DNA of 64,000 nucleotides, from the NCBI GenBank assembly GCA_017416485.1, contig JAFQCH010000038.1, positions 1 to 64,000 on the forward strand. Direction: 5' to 3'. Shown piece after piece: positions 33,659-42,241 of the stretch. Within the stretch, counting starts at the first letter, position 1; each line of letters opens with the position of its first letter. Source of the DNA: Clostridia bacterium (GTDB lineage Bacteria > Bacillota > Clostridia > Oscillospirales > Acutalibacteraceae). The notes beneath the pieces were generated by a model. The model saw only the letters and a program-made list of their open reading frames with translations. It did no database searches and was not told the DNA's origin. Position numbers and translations under genes: made by a program.

Positions 33659-35086
33659 ATGTCCTTACATAATGACATCAGCCGCATTCTTGAACGCGAT
33701 CTTTATCCGTTTCATATGCCCGGTCACAAACGCAATCCCGCATTTGACAGCATGACCGGTCTGTTTGCGCGTGATCTGACCGAAATTGACGGTGCGGATG
33801 ATCTGCATTGTCCGCAGGGTATTATCCTTGAAGCGCAAAAACGTGCCGCAAAACTGTATGATGCAGACGATGCCTATTTTCTTGTCAACGGAAGCACCGC
33901 GGGGCTTCTCACTGCGATCAGCGCTTCGGCAGAATTGAACAGCAAGGTGATTGTGGCAAGAAACTGCCACAAAGCCGTTTATAACGCAATTTTTCTGCGC
34001 AATCTGACTCCTGTTTATGTGTACCCCGCTTTCGATGAAGATTTCGGTATCAACGGCAGTGTGTTTCCCGAAGAAATCGAAAAAGCAATTGCCGCAAACC
34101 CCGATGCAAGTGCTGTTATTCTGACTTCGCCGACCTATGACGGTGTTGTCAGTGACATAAAAACGATTGCGGAAATTGTGCATCGCAATAATATGCTCCT
34201 CATTGTGGATGCCGCACACGGCGCACACCACGGAATGCACCCTGCATTTCCCGACAGTGCCGTGCATCTCGGCGCGGATGCGGTTATTGTCAGTCTGCAC
34301 AAAACCTTGCCGTCCCCGACGGGAACCGCCATGCTTTTGTGCAACGGGGAACGTATCAACCGAAGCCGCGTGCACCGTTTTCTGGATGTGTACGAAACCA
34401 GCAGTCCGTCTTATCTTTTTATGTCTGCCATGGATGCGTGCATCAGTCTTTTGACGCAACAAAAAGAATCCCTTTTTTCTGCATTGCATCAAAAACTTTT
34501 GCATTTCAGCGAAGCCGTCAGAAATCTGCAAGCGGTGCGTGTTTTTTGTTTCGGCAGTGACGAAGTCGACAATCATCCCGACGTGTTTGCACATGATATG
34601 AGCCGCATCGTTGTCAAAGCAGAAAAATTGCCGATGAACGGATTTGAACTTGAAGAAATTCTTCGTCAACGCTTCGGAATTGAAGCGGAAATGTCTTTTG
34701 CAGATTGCACCGTTCTGCTGACAAGCATCTGCGATACACAGGAAGGATTCGACCGCCTTGTAAAAGCGTTGCTGACATTGGATGCGGAAAATCGTGACAA
34801 CATTGCCGTCAAAAGAAGTATTCATGCACCGCCCGTACCGCAACAGGTTTTCACACCTGCACAGGCAGAACTGCGGGACGGCTGCATGATTTTATTGAAC
34901 GATGCACAAGACCGCATCTGCAGGGAATACGTCTGTGCCTATCCGCCGGGAACGCCGTTGCTTGTTCCCGGTGAACGGATTACAGCCGGGGTTTTGTCTT
35001 ATATCCGCTCTGTTTTGTATTGCGGTGCAAAAGTCACGGGCAGCAGCGGCAAAATGCCGGCATACATAGATGTGTGCACAGAGTAA
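33659..35086 (+). CDS. PLP-dependent Orn/Lys/Arg decarboxylase
   Basis: A 475-residue fold-type I decarboxylase of the short Firmicute type (SpeA/YaaO-like), lacking the N-terminal wing domain of enteric enzymes. It opens with LYPFHMPGHKRNP, has VDAAHGAHHG with the cofactor Asp, and SLHKTLPSPTGTAML with the PLP lysine. It would make agmatine, cadaverine or putrescine for polyamine synthesis; the substrate is not decidable from sequence. GGAGGGG precedes the ATG at 33659. It is divergent from the pyr operon. Confidence 0.9.
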   Translation: MSLHNDISRILERDLYPFHMPGHKRNPAFDSMTGLFARDLTEIDGADDLHCPQGIILEAQKRAAKLYDADDAYFLVNGSTAGLLTAISASAELNSKVIVARNCHKAVYNAIFLRNLTPVYVYPAFDEDFGINGSVFPEEIEKAIAANPDASAVILTSPTYDGVVSDIKTIAEIVHRNNMLLIVDAAHGAHHGMHPAFPDSAVHLGADAVIVSLHKTLPSPTGTAMLLCNGERINRSRVHRFLDVYETSSPSYLFMSAMDACISLLTQQKESLFSALHQKLLHFSEAVRNLQAVRVFCFGSDEVDNHPDVFAHDMSRIVVKAEKLPMNGFELEEILRQRFGIEAEMSFADCTVLLTSICDTQEGFDRLVKALLTLDAENRDNIAVKRSIHAPPVPQQVFTPAQAELRDGCMILLNDAQDRICREYVCAYPPGTPLLVPGERITAGVLSYIRSVLYCGAKVTGSSGKMPAYIDVCTE

Positions 35087-35093
35087 ATTTTTC

Positions 35094-35122
35094 TTGACAA
35101 CGCATGCATATGGTGATATTAT
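35094..35122 (+). promoter_or_regulatory. scfA promoter
   Basis: TTGACA, 17 bases, TATTAT, 43 bases before the scfA ATG. Confidence 0.82.
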
Positions 35123-35165
35123 ATTAAAGAAATTGACGCAGACTTCTGCGAGAAAGAGGAATATT

Positions 35166-35321
35166 ATGGCTCACATCAATACCATCAACACCAGAAATCT
35201 TCATGAATCCGCTGTTAAGGGCGGTTGCGGCGAATGCCAGACTTCCTGCCAGTCCGCAAGCAAAACTTCCTGCTCCGTCGCAAACCAGAAGTGCGAACAG
35301 TGCAAGAAGAACAACGACTGA
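35166..35321 (+). CDS. scfA: SCIFF ranthipeptide precursor, variant Cys pattern
   Basis: A 51-residue peptide recognisable as SCIFF (six cysteines in forty-five residues) from the leader HINTINTRNLHESAVKGG and the core CGECQTSCQS. SCIFF peptides are near-universal in Clostridia and are crosslinked by a radical SAM maturase encoded next door. Six Cys are present at 21, 24, 28, 36, 43 and 46, but the pattern differs from the usual one. The common ...QSACKTSCT... reads QSASKTSCS here, so one Cys and one Thr are Ser, and an extra Cys appears near the C-terminus (KCEQC). GAGGAATATT precedes the ATG. It has its own promoter; a strong hairpin separates it from scfB. Confidence 0.93.
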   Translation: MAHINTINTRNLHESAVKGGCGECQTSCQSASKTSCSVANQKCEQCKKNND

Positions 35322-35333
35322 TTCGTTAAAAAA

Positions 35334-35372
35334 GCAGAAAACGACCGCAGTTTTGTGACTGCGGTCTTCTGC
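35334..35372 (+). other. Strong hairpin between scfA and scfB
   Basis: A 9-bp perfect stem (35343-35351 with 35358-35366) is extended by 6 bp (35334-35339 with 35367-35372) after a 3-base bulge. No T-tract follows, so full termination is unlikely. It may pause transcription or protect the scfA message, keeping peptide well above enzyme. Confidence 0.7.
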
Positions 35373-35388
35373 ATTACAGGAGTTTTCT

Positions 35389-36774
35389 ATGGTTCATCTT
35401 TATAAAAACAACGGCTACAATATTGTCATTGATGCCAACAGCGGCTGTGTGCACAGCGTGGACGAAGTCGCTTACGATATGATCGGGCTGTTTGAAAAAC
35501 TTGACAAGCAAACCCTTATCAAAACCGTTCTCGAAAAATACGCAGGCAATCCCGCCATTGACGAAGCGGAATTGGAAGAAATTTACGGTGATATTATTGC
35601 TTTGAAAGAATCCAAGCAATTGTTTTCCGATGACGAATTTGCCGATTTTCAGTGGGATTTCAAAAAGAGAAATTCCGTGCTCAAAGCCATCTGCCTGCAC
35701 GTTGCACACGATTGCAACCTTGCATGCAAATACTGCTTTGCAGGTAAAGGCGAATACAACGGTGAAAAGGCTCTGATGTCTTATGAAACAGGCAAGCAGG
35801 CACTGGATTTTCTGGTTGCCAATTCGGGCACAAGACACAACCTTGAAGTGGACTTTTTCGGCGGCGAACCGCTGATGAATTTTGAAGTTGTCAAGCAGCT
35901 GACCGCCTACGGCAGAAGCCTTGAAGAAAAATATAACAAGAATTTCCGCTTCACTTTAACCACCAACGGCATCCTTGTGGACGATGAAGTCATTAATTTC
36001 TGCAACAGGGAAATGAGCAATGTGGTCTTAAGCATTGACGGCAGAAAGTGTGTCAATGACCGCATGCGTGTCAGCCGCAACGGAAATGGAAGCTATGACC
36101 ATATCCTTCCCAAGTTCCTGCAGTTTGTTGAACAAAGAGGAAATAAAGACTATTATCTTCGCGGCACCTACACGGGTTTCAACAAGGACTTTTCGGCAGA
36201 TATCATTCATCTTGCCGACCTCGGCTTCAAGGAGCTTTCCATGGAACCCGTGGTCTGTGACCCGTCCGAAGAATATTCTCTGCATGAGTCGGATATTCCC
36301 GCCCTTTGCGAACAGTATCAGATTCTTGCCGATGAAATGCTCAGACGCAAAAGAGAAAAAAACGGCTTTACGTTTTATCATTACATGATCGACCTGATGG
36401 GCGGCCCGTGCATTGCAAAACGCATTTCGGGTTGCGGTGTCGGTGTGGAATATATGGCTGTCACCCCGACAGGCGAGCTGTATCCCTGCCATCAGTTTGT
36501 GTCCGATGACCGCTTCCTGCTCGGCAATGTGTGGGACGGTGTGCTTCACCCCGAAGTGCTCAATGAATTCAAACACTGCAATGTCTATGCCCACGAAGAA
36601 TGCAAAGACTGCTTTGCACGGCTTTACTGCTCGGGCGGTTGTGCCGCCAACGCTTTTCACTCCACGGGCAGCATCCGCGGGGTTTATAAGCTCGGTTGCG
36701 AATTGCACAAAAAGCGCATTGAATGTGCCATTATGCTCAAGGTAGCCGAACAGACCGAAGGACTTGAAGAATAA
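35389..36774 (+). CDS. scfB: SCIFF maturase, radical SAM/SPASM enzyme
   Basis: A 461-residue radical SAM protein that forms thioether crosslinks in the SCIFF peptide. The N-terminal part (1-90) resembles the peptide-recognition domain. The SAM cluster motif is Cys109-x3-Cys113-x2-Cys116 in HDCNLACKYCFAGKG. The SPASM region has cysteines in GCGVGVEY, LYPCHQFV, CKDCF and YCSGGCAANAF for auxiliary clusters. It begins 67 bases after scfA. The peptide's changed residues make its exact product uncertain. Confidence 0.95.
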   Translation: MVHLYKNNGYNIVIDANSGCVHSVDEVAYDMIGLFEKLDKQTLIKTVLEKYAGNPAIDEAELEEIYGDIIALKESKQLFSDDEFADFQWDFKKRNSVLKAICLHVAHDCNLACKYCFAGKGEYNGEKALMSYETGKQALDFLVANSGTRHNLEVDFFGGEPLMNFEVVKQLTAYGRSLEEKYNKNFRFTLTTNGILVDDEVINFCNREMSNVVLSIDGRKCVNDRMRVSRNGNGSYDHILPKFLQFVEQRGNKDYYLRGTYTGFNKDFSADIIHLADLGFKELSMEPVVCDPSEEYSLHESDIPALCEQYQILADEMLRRKREKNGFTFYHYMIDLMGGPCIAKRISGCGVGVEYMAVTPTGELYPCHQFVSDDRFLLGNVWDGVLHPEVLNEFKHCNVYAHEECKDCFARLYCSGGCAANAFHSTGSIRGVYKLGCELHKKRIECAIMLKVAEQTEGLEE

Positions 36775-36782
36775 AAGAAGAA

Positions 36783-37676
36783 GTGATCGTTTTGGAAGAG
36801 AAAGCAAATATAAAAATCAAAGATTGTATAAGCAAAGATAAACCGCGTTTGTCTTTTGAAATTTTTCCGCCCAAAGAATGGGCAAAACTGGAAGACACAA
36901 AAAAGGTTGCAAAAGCCCTTTCTTGCTATGCGCCGTCGTTTATCAGCGTTACCTACGGTGCAGGCGGCGGCACATCGGACTATACCTTTGCCCTGACACA
37001 GCAGATCATGGAAAAATACCATGTGCCTGCACTTTCGCACCTTACCTGTGTCGGCTCTGACAAAGAAAAGGTGGAAGCCGCACTCGATGAAATGAAGCAA
37101 AGGGGCATCTGCAACATTCTTGCCCTGCGCGGTGATATTCCCGCAAACAGTGATTTCTGTTTTTCCAAGGATTTTCACCATGCGGATGAACTGATGCGTT
37201 TTATCAAGCAAAAGGGCGATTTCTGCATCGGCGGTGCGTGTTATCCCGAAGGTCATCCCGAATCTCCGAATACGGAAGCGGATATTGAATCTTTAAAACG
37301 CAAAATCGATGCGGGTGCGGATTTTTTGACCACGCAGATGTTTTTTGACAATAATATTTTCTATACCTTCCGCATGCGCATGCTCGGCAAGGGCATGGAT
37401 ATTCCCGTTCTGCCGGGTATTATGCCCATTGTCAATGCAAAATCCATCAAACGCATCTGTGCTGTGAACGGAACGCCGTTGCCGCCGCGGTTCAAAGCGA
37501 TCGTTGACCGCTTCGGCGATGACCCGAAAGCCATGAAGCAGGCAGGCATTGCCTATGCCACCGAACAGATCATCGATCTGTTTGCAAACGGTGTCAACCA
37601 TATCCACCTTTACACCATGAACCGTCCCGAAGTGGCAGGAGCCATCATCAACAATCTTTCAGGAATTATAGGTTAA
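36783..37676 (+). CDS. metF: 5,10-methylenetetrahydrofolate reductase
   Basis: A 297-residue FAD barrel enzyme that makes methyl-tetrahydrofolate for methionine synthesis. Family motifs include LSFEIFPPKEWAKLED, ISVTYGAGGG, LTCVGSDKEKVEAAL and LALRGDIP. The start is uncertain: GTG at 36783 or TTG at 36792, both behind the purine-rich AGAAGAAG, and no ATG fits. It follows scfB by 8 bases and precedes metH by 2, so it forms an operon with metH and may be co-transcribed with scfB. No SAM riboswitch or T-box was found upstream. Confidence 0.93.
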   Translation: MIVLEEKANIKIKDCISKDKPRLSFEIFPPKEWAKLEDTKKVAKALSCYAPSFISVTYGAGGGTSDYTFALTQQIMEKYHVPALSHLTCVGSDKEKVEAALDEMKQRGICNILALRGDIPANSDFCFSKDFHHADELMRFIKQKGDFCIGGACYPEGHPESPNTEADIESLKRKIDAGADFLTTQMFFDNNIFYTFRMRMLGKGMDIPVLPGIMPIVNAKSIKRICAVNGTPLPPRFKAIVDRFGDDPKAMKQAGIAYATEQIIDLFANGVNHIHLYTMNRPEVAGAIINNLSGIIG

Positions 37677-37678
37677 CT

Positions 37679-40009
37679 ATGAATTTTTCAAAATTACAGT
37701 TTTTTGACGGCGGCTTCGGCTCGCTTTTGCAAAAAAGGGGTTTACAGCCCGGTGAAAAACCCGAACTGTGGAATCTTTCACATCCTGATGCCGTACTCGC
37801 TATTCATAAAGAATATCTTAATGCCGGCAGTGATATCATCACTACCAACACATTCGGTGCCAACAGTTTAAAATATGACGATCCGACCGAGATAATCAAA
37901 GCAGGTGTTGCACTTGCAAAACAGGCTGTGTGCGAATGCGGTCACGGCAAAGTTGCCCTCGACCTCGGCCCGACGGGGAAACTGCTTGAACCGTTCGGTG
38001 ATTTGTCTTTTGATGTTTGTTATGAGATCTATGCACAACAGATAAAAGCAGGCTGTGAAGAAGCGGATCTTGTGATCATCGAAACCGTGTCCGATTTGCA
38101 GGAAGCCCGCGCGGCGGTGCTTGCGGTCAAAGAGAATTGCAACCTGCCCGTGTTTGTCACCCTGTCATTCGGTTCGGACGGCAGATTGCTGACGGGAGCA
38201 ACCGTAGAATCCGCCGTTGCGGTGTTGGAAGGACTTCGTGTGGATGCCGTCGGCATGAACTGCGGTCTCGGTCCTGTCGAAATGAAGCCGTTGGCAAAAC
38301 GACTTTGCGAAGCGGCATCCGTTCCCGTGATCCTCAATCCCAATGCGGGCATGCCCGTTGTGGAAAACGGACAGACGGTGTATAAAATTTCTCCCGAAGA
38401 ATACAAAGATGCCGTCGGCGAGCTGCTGACGGACACGGTTTGCTTTGTCGGCGGCTGTTGCGGCACAACGCCTGATTACATCCGTGCATTGCACACTGCT
38501 TTTGCGGGCAGACCGTGCAACATACCCGAACCGAAAAAAAGAACGGTCATTGCCTCCAACTCGCAGACCGTTGTTATCGATCAAATGCCCCTTGTCATCG
38601 GGGAACGTATCAATCCTACGGGCAAACCCAAACTCAAAGAAGCCCTGTGCAACCGTGATACCGACTATGTCGTGCGTGAAGCATTGGCGCAGGAAGAACA
38701 CGGGGCAGATATTTTAGATGTCAATACGGGCTGTCCCGGTGTGGATGAAGCAGACCTTCTGCCCGCTTGCATCAAAGCGGTTTCGCAGGCTGTTTGTCTG
38801 CCGTTGCAGATCGACACCGCCAATTATGATGCCATGGAAAAAGCCATGCGTGTGTATTGCGGCAAAGCTCTCGTCAATTCCGTCAACGGAAAGCAGGAAT
38901 CCATGGACAAAGTGTTTCCGCTTGTCAGAAAATACGGCGGTTGCGTGGTGTGCCTGACACTTGACGAAAACGGCATTCCCGAAACCGTCGAGGGCAGACT
39001 TGCCATTGCCGAAAAAATCATGCACGAAGCCGCAAAATACGGTATCGAAAAGCACGATCTGCTTATTGATACACTGACTCTTTCTGTCAGTACCAAAGCA
39101 GACAATGCACAAATCACGCTGGATGCTTTACATAAAGTCCGCCATGCCCTCGGCCTGCACACCGTGCTCGGTGTGTCGAATGTGTCCTTCGGTCTGCCCG
39201 ACAGACCCGGTGTGAATGCGGCATTTTTAACCCTTGCCATGCAAAACGGTCTTTCCGCGGCCATCATCAACCCCTTAAGCCGCCCCGAACGCACGGCGGT
39301 GCTCGCTTACAGAGCACTCAACGGGTTTGACGAAAACTGCGCTTCTTACATCGCCTTTGCTTCCGATGCACCTGCACAGGCGCAGTCCGACACCAAAACG
39401 GAAACGCTTTTCTATGCCGTGCAGAAGGGACTTTCTGAAAAAGCAACAGCATTGACCGCAGAGCTTCTGAAAACAAAACAGCCTTTGGAAATCATCAACG
39501 GTGAACTTATTCCCGCCCTGACGGCGGTTGGCGAAGGCTTTGAAAAGAAAACTTTATTCTTGCCGCAACTTTTGTCCTCTGCGCAGGCTGCGCAAGCCGC
39601 ATTCTCGGTGCTTCGTGAAAACGGACAAGCAGGGGAGTCGGACGGTGAAAAGATCGTCTTTGCCACCGTCAAGGGCGATATTCACGATATCGGCAAAAAT
39701 ATTGTCACCATGCTTCTCGGCAACTACGGTTTTTCGGTTATAGACCTCGGCAAAGATGTTGCCCCGCAAACGATTGTTGACACAGTCGTAAAGGAAAATG
39801 TTAAACTGGTCGGTTTGAGTGCTCTCATGACCACAACACTTCCCGCCATGGAAGAAACCGTGCAACTGCTCAAAGCATCTGCCCCTGATTGCAAAGTCAT
39901 GGTCGGTGGTGCGGTCGTCACGCAGGATTATGCCGATTCCGTCGGTGCGCACTTCTACGGCAAGGATGCCCTGGAAGCGGTGCGCATTGCACAGCAATAT
40001 TTTAAATAA
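37679..40009 (+). CDS. metH: Cobalamin-dependent methionine synthase without reactivation domain
   Basis: A 776-residue enzyme transferring the methyl group from methyl-tetrahydrofolate to homocysteine. The homocysteine domain spans about 1-290 with zinc ligands in MNCGLGP and GGCCGTTP. The pterin domain (about 315-570) begins VIGERINPTGKPK and has DVNTGCPG. The cobalamin module is about 590-776 with the corrinoid His669 in DIHDIGKNI. The C-terminal SAM-dependent reactivation domain of the 1,200-residue enzyme is missing, as in many clostridia, so reactivation must come from another protein. It directly follows metF. Confidence 0.95.
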   Translation: MNFSKLQFFDGGFGSLLQKRGLQPGEKPELWNLSHPDAVLAIHKEYLNAGSDIITTNTFGANSLKYDDPTEIIKAGVALAKQAVCECGHGKVALDLGPTGKLLEPFGDLSFDVCYEIYAQQIKAGCEEADLVIIETVSDLQEARAAVLAVKENCNLPVFVTLSFGSDGRLLTGATVESAVAVLEGLRVDAVGMNCGLGPVEMKPLAKRLCEAASVPVILNPNAGMPVVENGQTVYKISPEEYKDAVGELLTDTVCFVGGCCGTTPDYIRALHTAFAGRPCNIPEPKKRTVIASNSQTVVIDQMPLVIGERINPTGKPKLKEALCNRDTDYVVREALAQEEHGADILDVNTGCPGVDEADLLPACIKAVSQAVCLPLQIDTANYDAMEKAMRVYCGKALVNSVNGKQESMDKVFPLVRKYGGCVVCLTLDENGIPETVEGRLAIAEKIMHEAAKYGIEKHDLLIDTLTLSVSTKADNAQITLDALHKVRHALGLHTVLGVSNVSFGLPDRPGVNAAFLTLAMQNGLSAAIINPLSRPERTAVLAYRALNGFDENCASYIAFASDAPAQAQSDTKTETLFYAVQKGLSEKATALTAELLKTKQPLEIINGELIPALTAVGEGFEKKTLFLPQLLSSAQAAQAAFSVLRENGQAGESDGEKIVFATVKGDIHDIGKNIVTMLLGNYGFSVIDLGKDVAPQTIVDTVVKENVKLVGLSALMTTTLPAMEETVQLLKASAPDCKVMVGGAVVTQDYADSVGAHFYGKDALEAVRIAQQYFK

Positions 40010-40016
40010 AACAAAA

Positions 40017-40054
40017 CAGATGTCGGTTGCAAACGCAATCGGCATCTGTATTTT
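40017..40054 (+). terminator. Terminator after metH
   Basis: A 14-bp stem (40017-40030 with 40035-40048, two G-T pairs) followed by TATTTTT. Confidence 0.85.
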
Positions 40055-40202
40055 TAATCATATTGCAATTGTGCAAATAAAACGTAAAATCAAGAAGTCT
40101 GTAATTGTTTTTATTGACAGTAAGCTCATTATCTTGTATTATTATGGTGTGAATACCTATTGTGCAATAGTATTGTTGATCGTGCAAACGGAGGTGGTTT
40201 AA

Positions 40203-40244
40203 GATGATTTCACAACATGAAATCATGCAGTAAAAAGGAGGTGA
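40203..40244 (+). other. Hairpin flanked by two very strong ribosome-site sequences, no real gene
   Basis: CGGAGGTGG precedes a 9-codon frame (40203-40232) whose first 23 bases form a perfect inverted repeat (ATGATTTC-7-GAAATCAT). It is followed at 40234-40244 by AAGGAGGTGAT, an eleven-base match to the 16S 3' end, but no usable start codon stands at the right distance. The 446-base gap between metH and the cohesin-like gene otherwise holds the metH terminator and the 36-residue frame listed next. This piece may be a decayed small gene or a regulatory leader. Confidence 0.4.
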
Positions 40245-40324
40245 TTGACGAAATAATTTTTCTTTTCAAATCGCGCAGCATTTTTTATGAAAATACTACA
40301 CAATTCGAAAGGATAAATTAAGTT

Positions 40325-40435
40325 ATGAAAGCTATAACAAGAATATCCTCTGAATCTGAATTGACTAAAGATAATGCCATCAGCGCCGCAGATGCACGCT
40401 CGGCGCTGCGATATTCCGTTGGTTTGGATGATTGA
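40325..40435 (+). CDS. 36-residue half-dockerin-like microprotein
   Basis: A short frame with GAAAGGAT upstream. Its C-terminal half (DNAISAADARSALRYSVGLDD) matches one calcium-binding repeat of a type I dockerin, in which a D-x-x-I-S/T-A-A-D-A-R-x-A-L-R-x-S-V-G-L pattern is typical. A full dockerin needs two such repeats and normally follows a secreted enzyme. Here a single repeat follows only 15 residues and no signal peptide. It ends 20 bases before the membrane-anchored cohesin-like gene. It could be a remnant of a larger gene or a genuine small protein. Confidence 0.5.
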   Translation: MKAITRISSESELTKDNAISAADARSALRYSVGLDD

Positions 40436-40455
40436 AAGAAACGGAGTGATTTGAT

Positions 40456-41487
40456 TTGAATAAGAAAAAGATTTTTGAAGCCGCTTGTCTTGCTGTTGTG
40501 GTTGTCGGCATGTTGTTTATTCTTTTTTATGTTGTTAAAATAAACGCAAATAAAACCGATGAACAGCCGTCTGACAACACGCAGGGAATGGTAAGCGCAT
40601 CGGATGTTGAATATGTCAGAACCCCCGATCCGAAAGTGATTGCAGTTGCAAGTGAATATCAGAACGATACTGCAGAATATTGTTTGATACAACCACTCAT
40701 TCAGGATTGTGAAGATTTTGCATCTTTTGAATTCTTGATAGAATACAACCCGGAAGTGTTGCAATTTGATGTTTACCCGAATGATTATATTTCTCCGGAT
40801 GTTTCATTCACAACAAGAACTGTTACAGAGATTGAGCCGGGGTTGTTACGGGTTGTTGGTCTGCAACCGTATAAAGAACGGGCAGGACAAATGTATTTTG
40901 AAATGCTTTCTTTTTTGGTCATCGGTGATGAAGACGCCGGTCTTGATTTTGAATTTGTTTCCTGTGAAAATTCAAACGGCACTGAAATTGATTGTGACTT
41001 CCTTTTTGGGTGGACAGATGAACCTATAACAATTGAGCCTGATACGCAAGTTGATGCAATTGTAAAGGTTGATGTGAATAAGCCCTGTTATTACAGTCGC
41101 AAAAAAGATCGAAAAGAGTATTGCGGAATGAATATGACAATACGCATTCAACCGTATGAAAAAAGATTTGTTGAGTGTGTGTTGCAGGTTACTTATAATC
41201 CGGCGGTGTTGCAATGCTCGGAATATACCATTTGCGGAGTTGCATTGTTGGATAAACTCAGTACAAAAGTGATGCTGCAAGAGGAGGGCAAAGCACTGAT
41301 AAAGGTGTATGGAGATGGTTCGCATTTTACCGACCCCATCTGCTTCCATGTGCTTTCAAAAGATGAAATCAACCTTGATATTTCCCTTGTGTCCTACACA
41401 GACGAGGGTGGTGTCAGAGAAAATGCACAGCTTGTTGTGGATATGCCTGTGAAAGTGCCCGTTGTAAAAGACCTCTCCGCTGATTGA
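40456..41487 (+). CDS. Membrane-anchored protein with two cohesin-like domains
   Basis: A 343-residue protein with one N-terminal transmembrane anchor (residues about 8-28) and an extracytoplasmic remainder. Two weakly similar beta-sandwich units carry the cohesin signature of a strand with YNP-x-VLQ: FEFLIEYNPEVLQFD near 95 and LQVTYNPAVLQCSEY near 250. Cohesins bind dockerins. The preceding microprotein looks like half a dockerin, which makes a pairing possible but unproven. The start is TTG at 40456 behind ACGGAGTG. Other immunoglobulin-like carbohydrate-binding folds remain possible. Confidence 0.65.
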   Translation: MNKKKIFEAACLAVVVVGMLFILFYVVKINANKTDEQPSDNTQGMVSASDVEYVRTPDPKVIAVASEYQNDTAEYCLIQPLIQDCEDFASFEFLIEYNPEVLQFDVYPNDYISPDVSFTTRTVTEIEPGLLRVVGLQPYKERAGQMYFEMLSFLVIGDEDAGLDFEFVSCENSNGTEIDCDFLFGWTDEPITIEPDTQVDAIVKVDVNKPCYYSRKKDRKEYCGMNMTIRIQPYEKRFVECVLQVTYNPAVLQCSEYTICGVALLDKLSTKVMLQEEGKALIKVYGDGSHFTDPICFHVLSKDEINLDISLVSYTDEGGVRENAQLVVDMPVKVPVVKDLSAD

Positions 41488-41495
41488 ATAATATA

Positions 41496-41536
41496 AAAAC
41501 GGTTGCCGCACATTGATCGTGCGGCAACCGTTTTTT
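41496..41536. terminator. Bidirectional terminator
   Basis: A perfect 16-bp stem (41496-41511 with 41519-41534) with A and T runs, between convergent genes. Confidence 0.92.
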
Positions 41537-41539
41537 ACT

Positions 41540-42232
41540 TTATGTTCTATTTAAAAATTCAAGATTGGTGCAATAAATAATGTCGTCTTTGTTTGCAATC
41601 ATCCGACATACCTTTTCGATGTGTTCCCAGTTGTTGCCCCAAACATCGTAGTCGAATTCATACGAATGCCCCCACAGGTAAAACAGCAGATCGCCGTCGG
41701 TGGGGGTTGCGCCTATGAATTCTTCCAGCAGTTCAAATACCTTTTCATCCTCGTGGTGGCAGGTCGGATGCCACATCATCGGGTCTTCGGGTGCTTTGAA
41801 GTTTCTTGTGCTGTCAACGGTGCGGGCATAACGGATGCCGCAATCTTGCAGAATATCCGCCGTTCTTCGGTCATACGTCCCGCCGGGGTAGGCATGGCCC
41901 GTGACCTCATAGCCTGCAAGCTCCGACAGTTTTTTAATGTCATCAACAATCTGTTTTCTGACCTGCCAACGGTTTAATTTCGTGAGATCGGGATGGGTTC
42001 TGGAATGGGTGGAAATCTCATGCCCCGCATACACTTTTTTTGCTTCTTCTTGTGTCAGTTTGTTGTGTGCCACGGGCTTGCCCAAACGAATCAATGTATT
42101 CTCTGTGCCGAAAAAGCCTGAATTGATGTTGAATGTACATTTTAAATTGTAGCGGTTGAAAATTTCAACCAAACGTCTGTCCTGCAACACACCGTCATCG
42201 TAGCTGAGTGTGAAATACTTTTTGTAAGCCAT
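41540..42232 (-). CDS. Polysaccharide deacetylase-like (NodB/CE4) protein
   Basis: A 230-residue cytosolic-looking protein with CE4 motifs: TLSYDDG near the N-terminus (catalytic base and metal Asp) and HEISTHSRTHPDLT (metal-binding H-S/T-x3-H). The conserved C-terminal motifs are less clear. There is no signal peptide. It might deacetylate an imported sugar or act on a small substrate. It lies 9 bases downstream of the RecQ-like gene and is probably co-transcribed with it. Confidence 0.8.
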   Translation of the reverse strand: MAYKKYFTLSYDDGVLQDRRLVEIFNRYNLKCTFNINSGFFGTENTLIRLGKPVAHNKLTQEEAKKVYAGHEISTHSRTHPDLTKLNRWQVRKQIVDDIKKLSELAGYEVTGHAYPGGTYDRRTADILQDCGIRYARTVDSTRNFKAPEDPMMWHPTCHHEDEKVFELLEEFIGATPTDGDLLFYLWGHSYEFDYDVWGNNWEHIEKVCRMIANKDDIIYCTNLEFLNRT

Positions 42233-42241
42233 TTTAACACC

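Noticed and set aside
36700..36800. SAM riboswitch or T-box before metF
   Set aside because: The gap to scfB is only 8 bases and no such structure fits.
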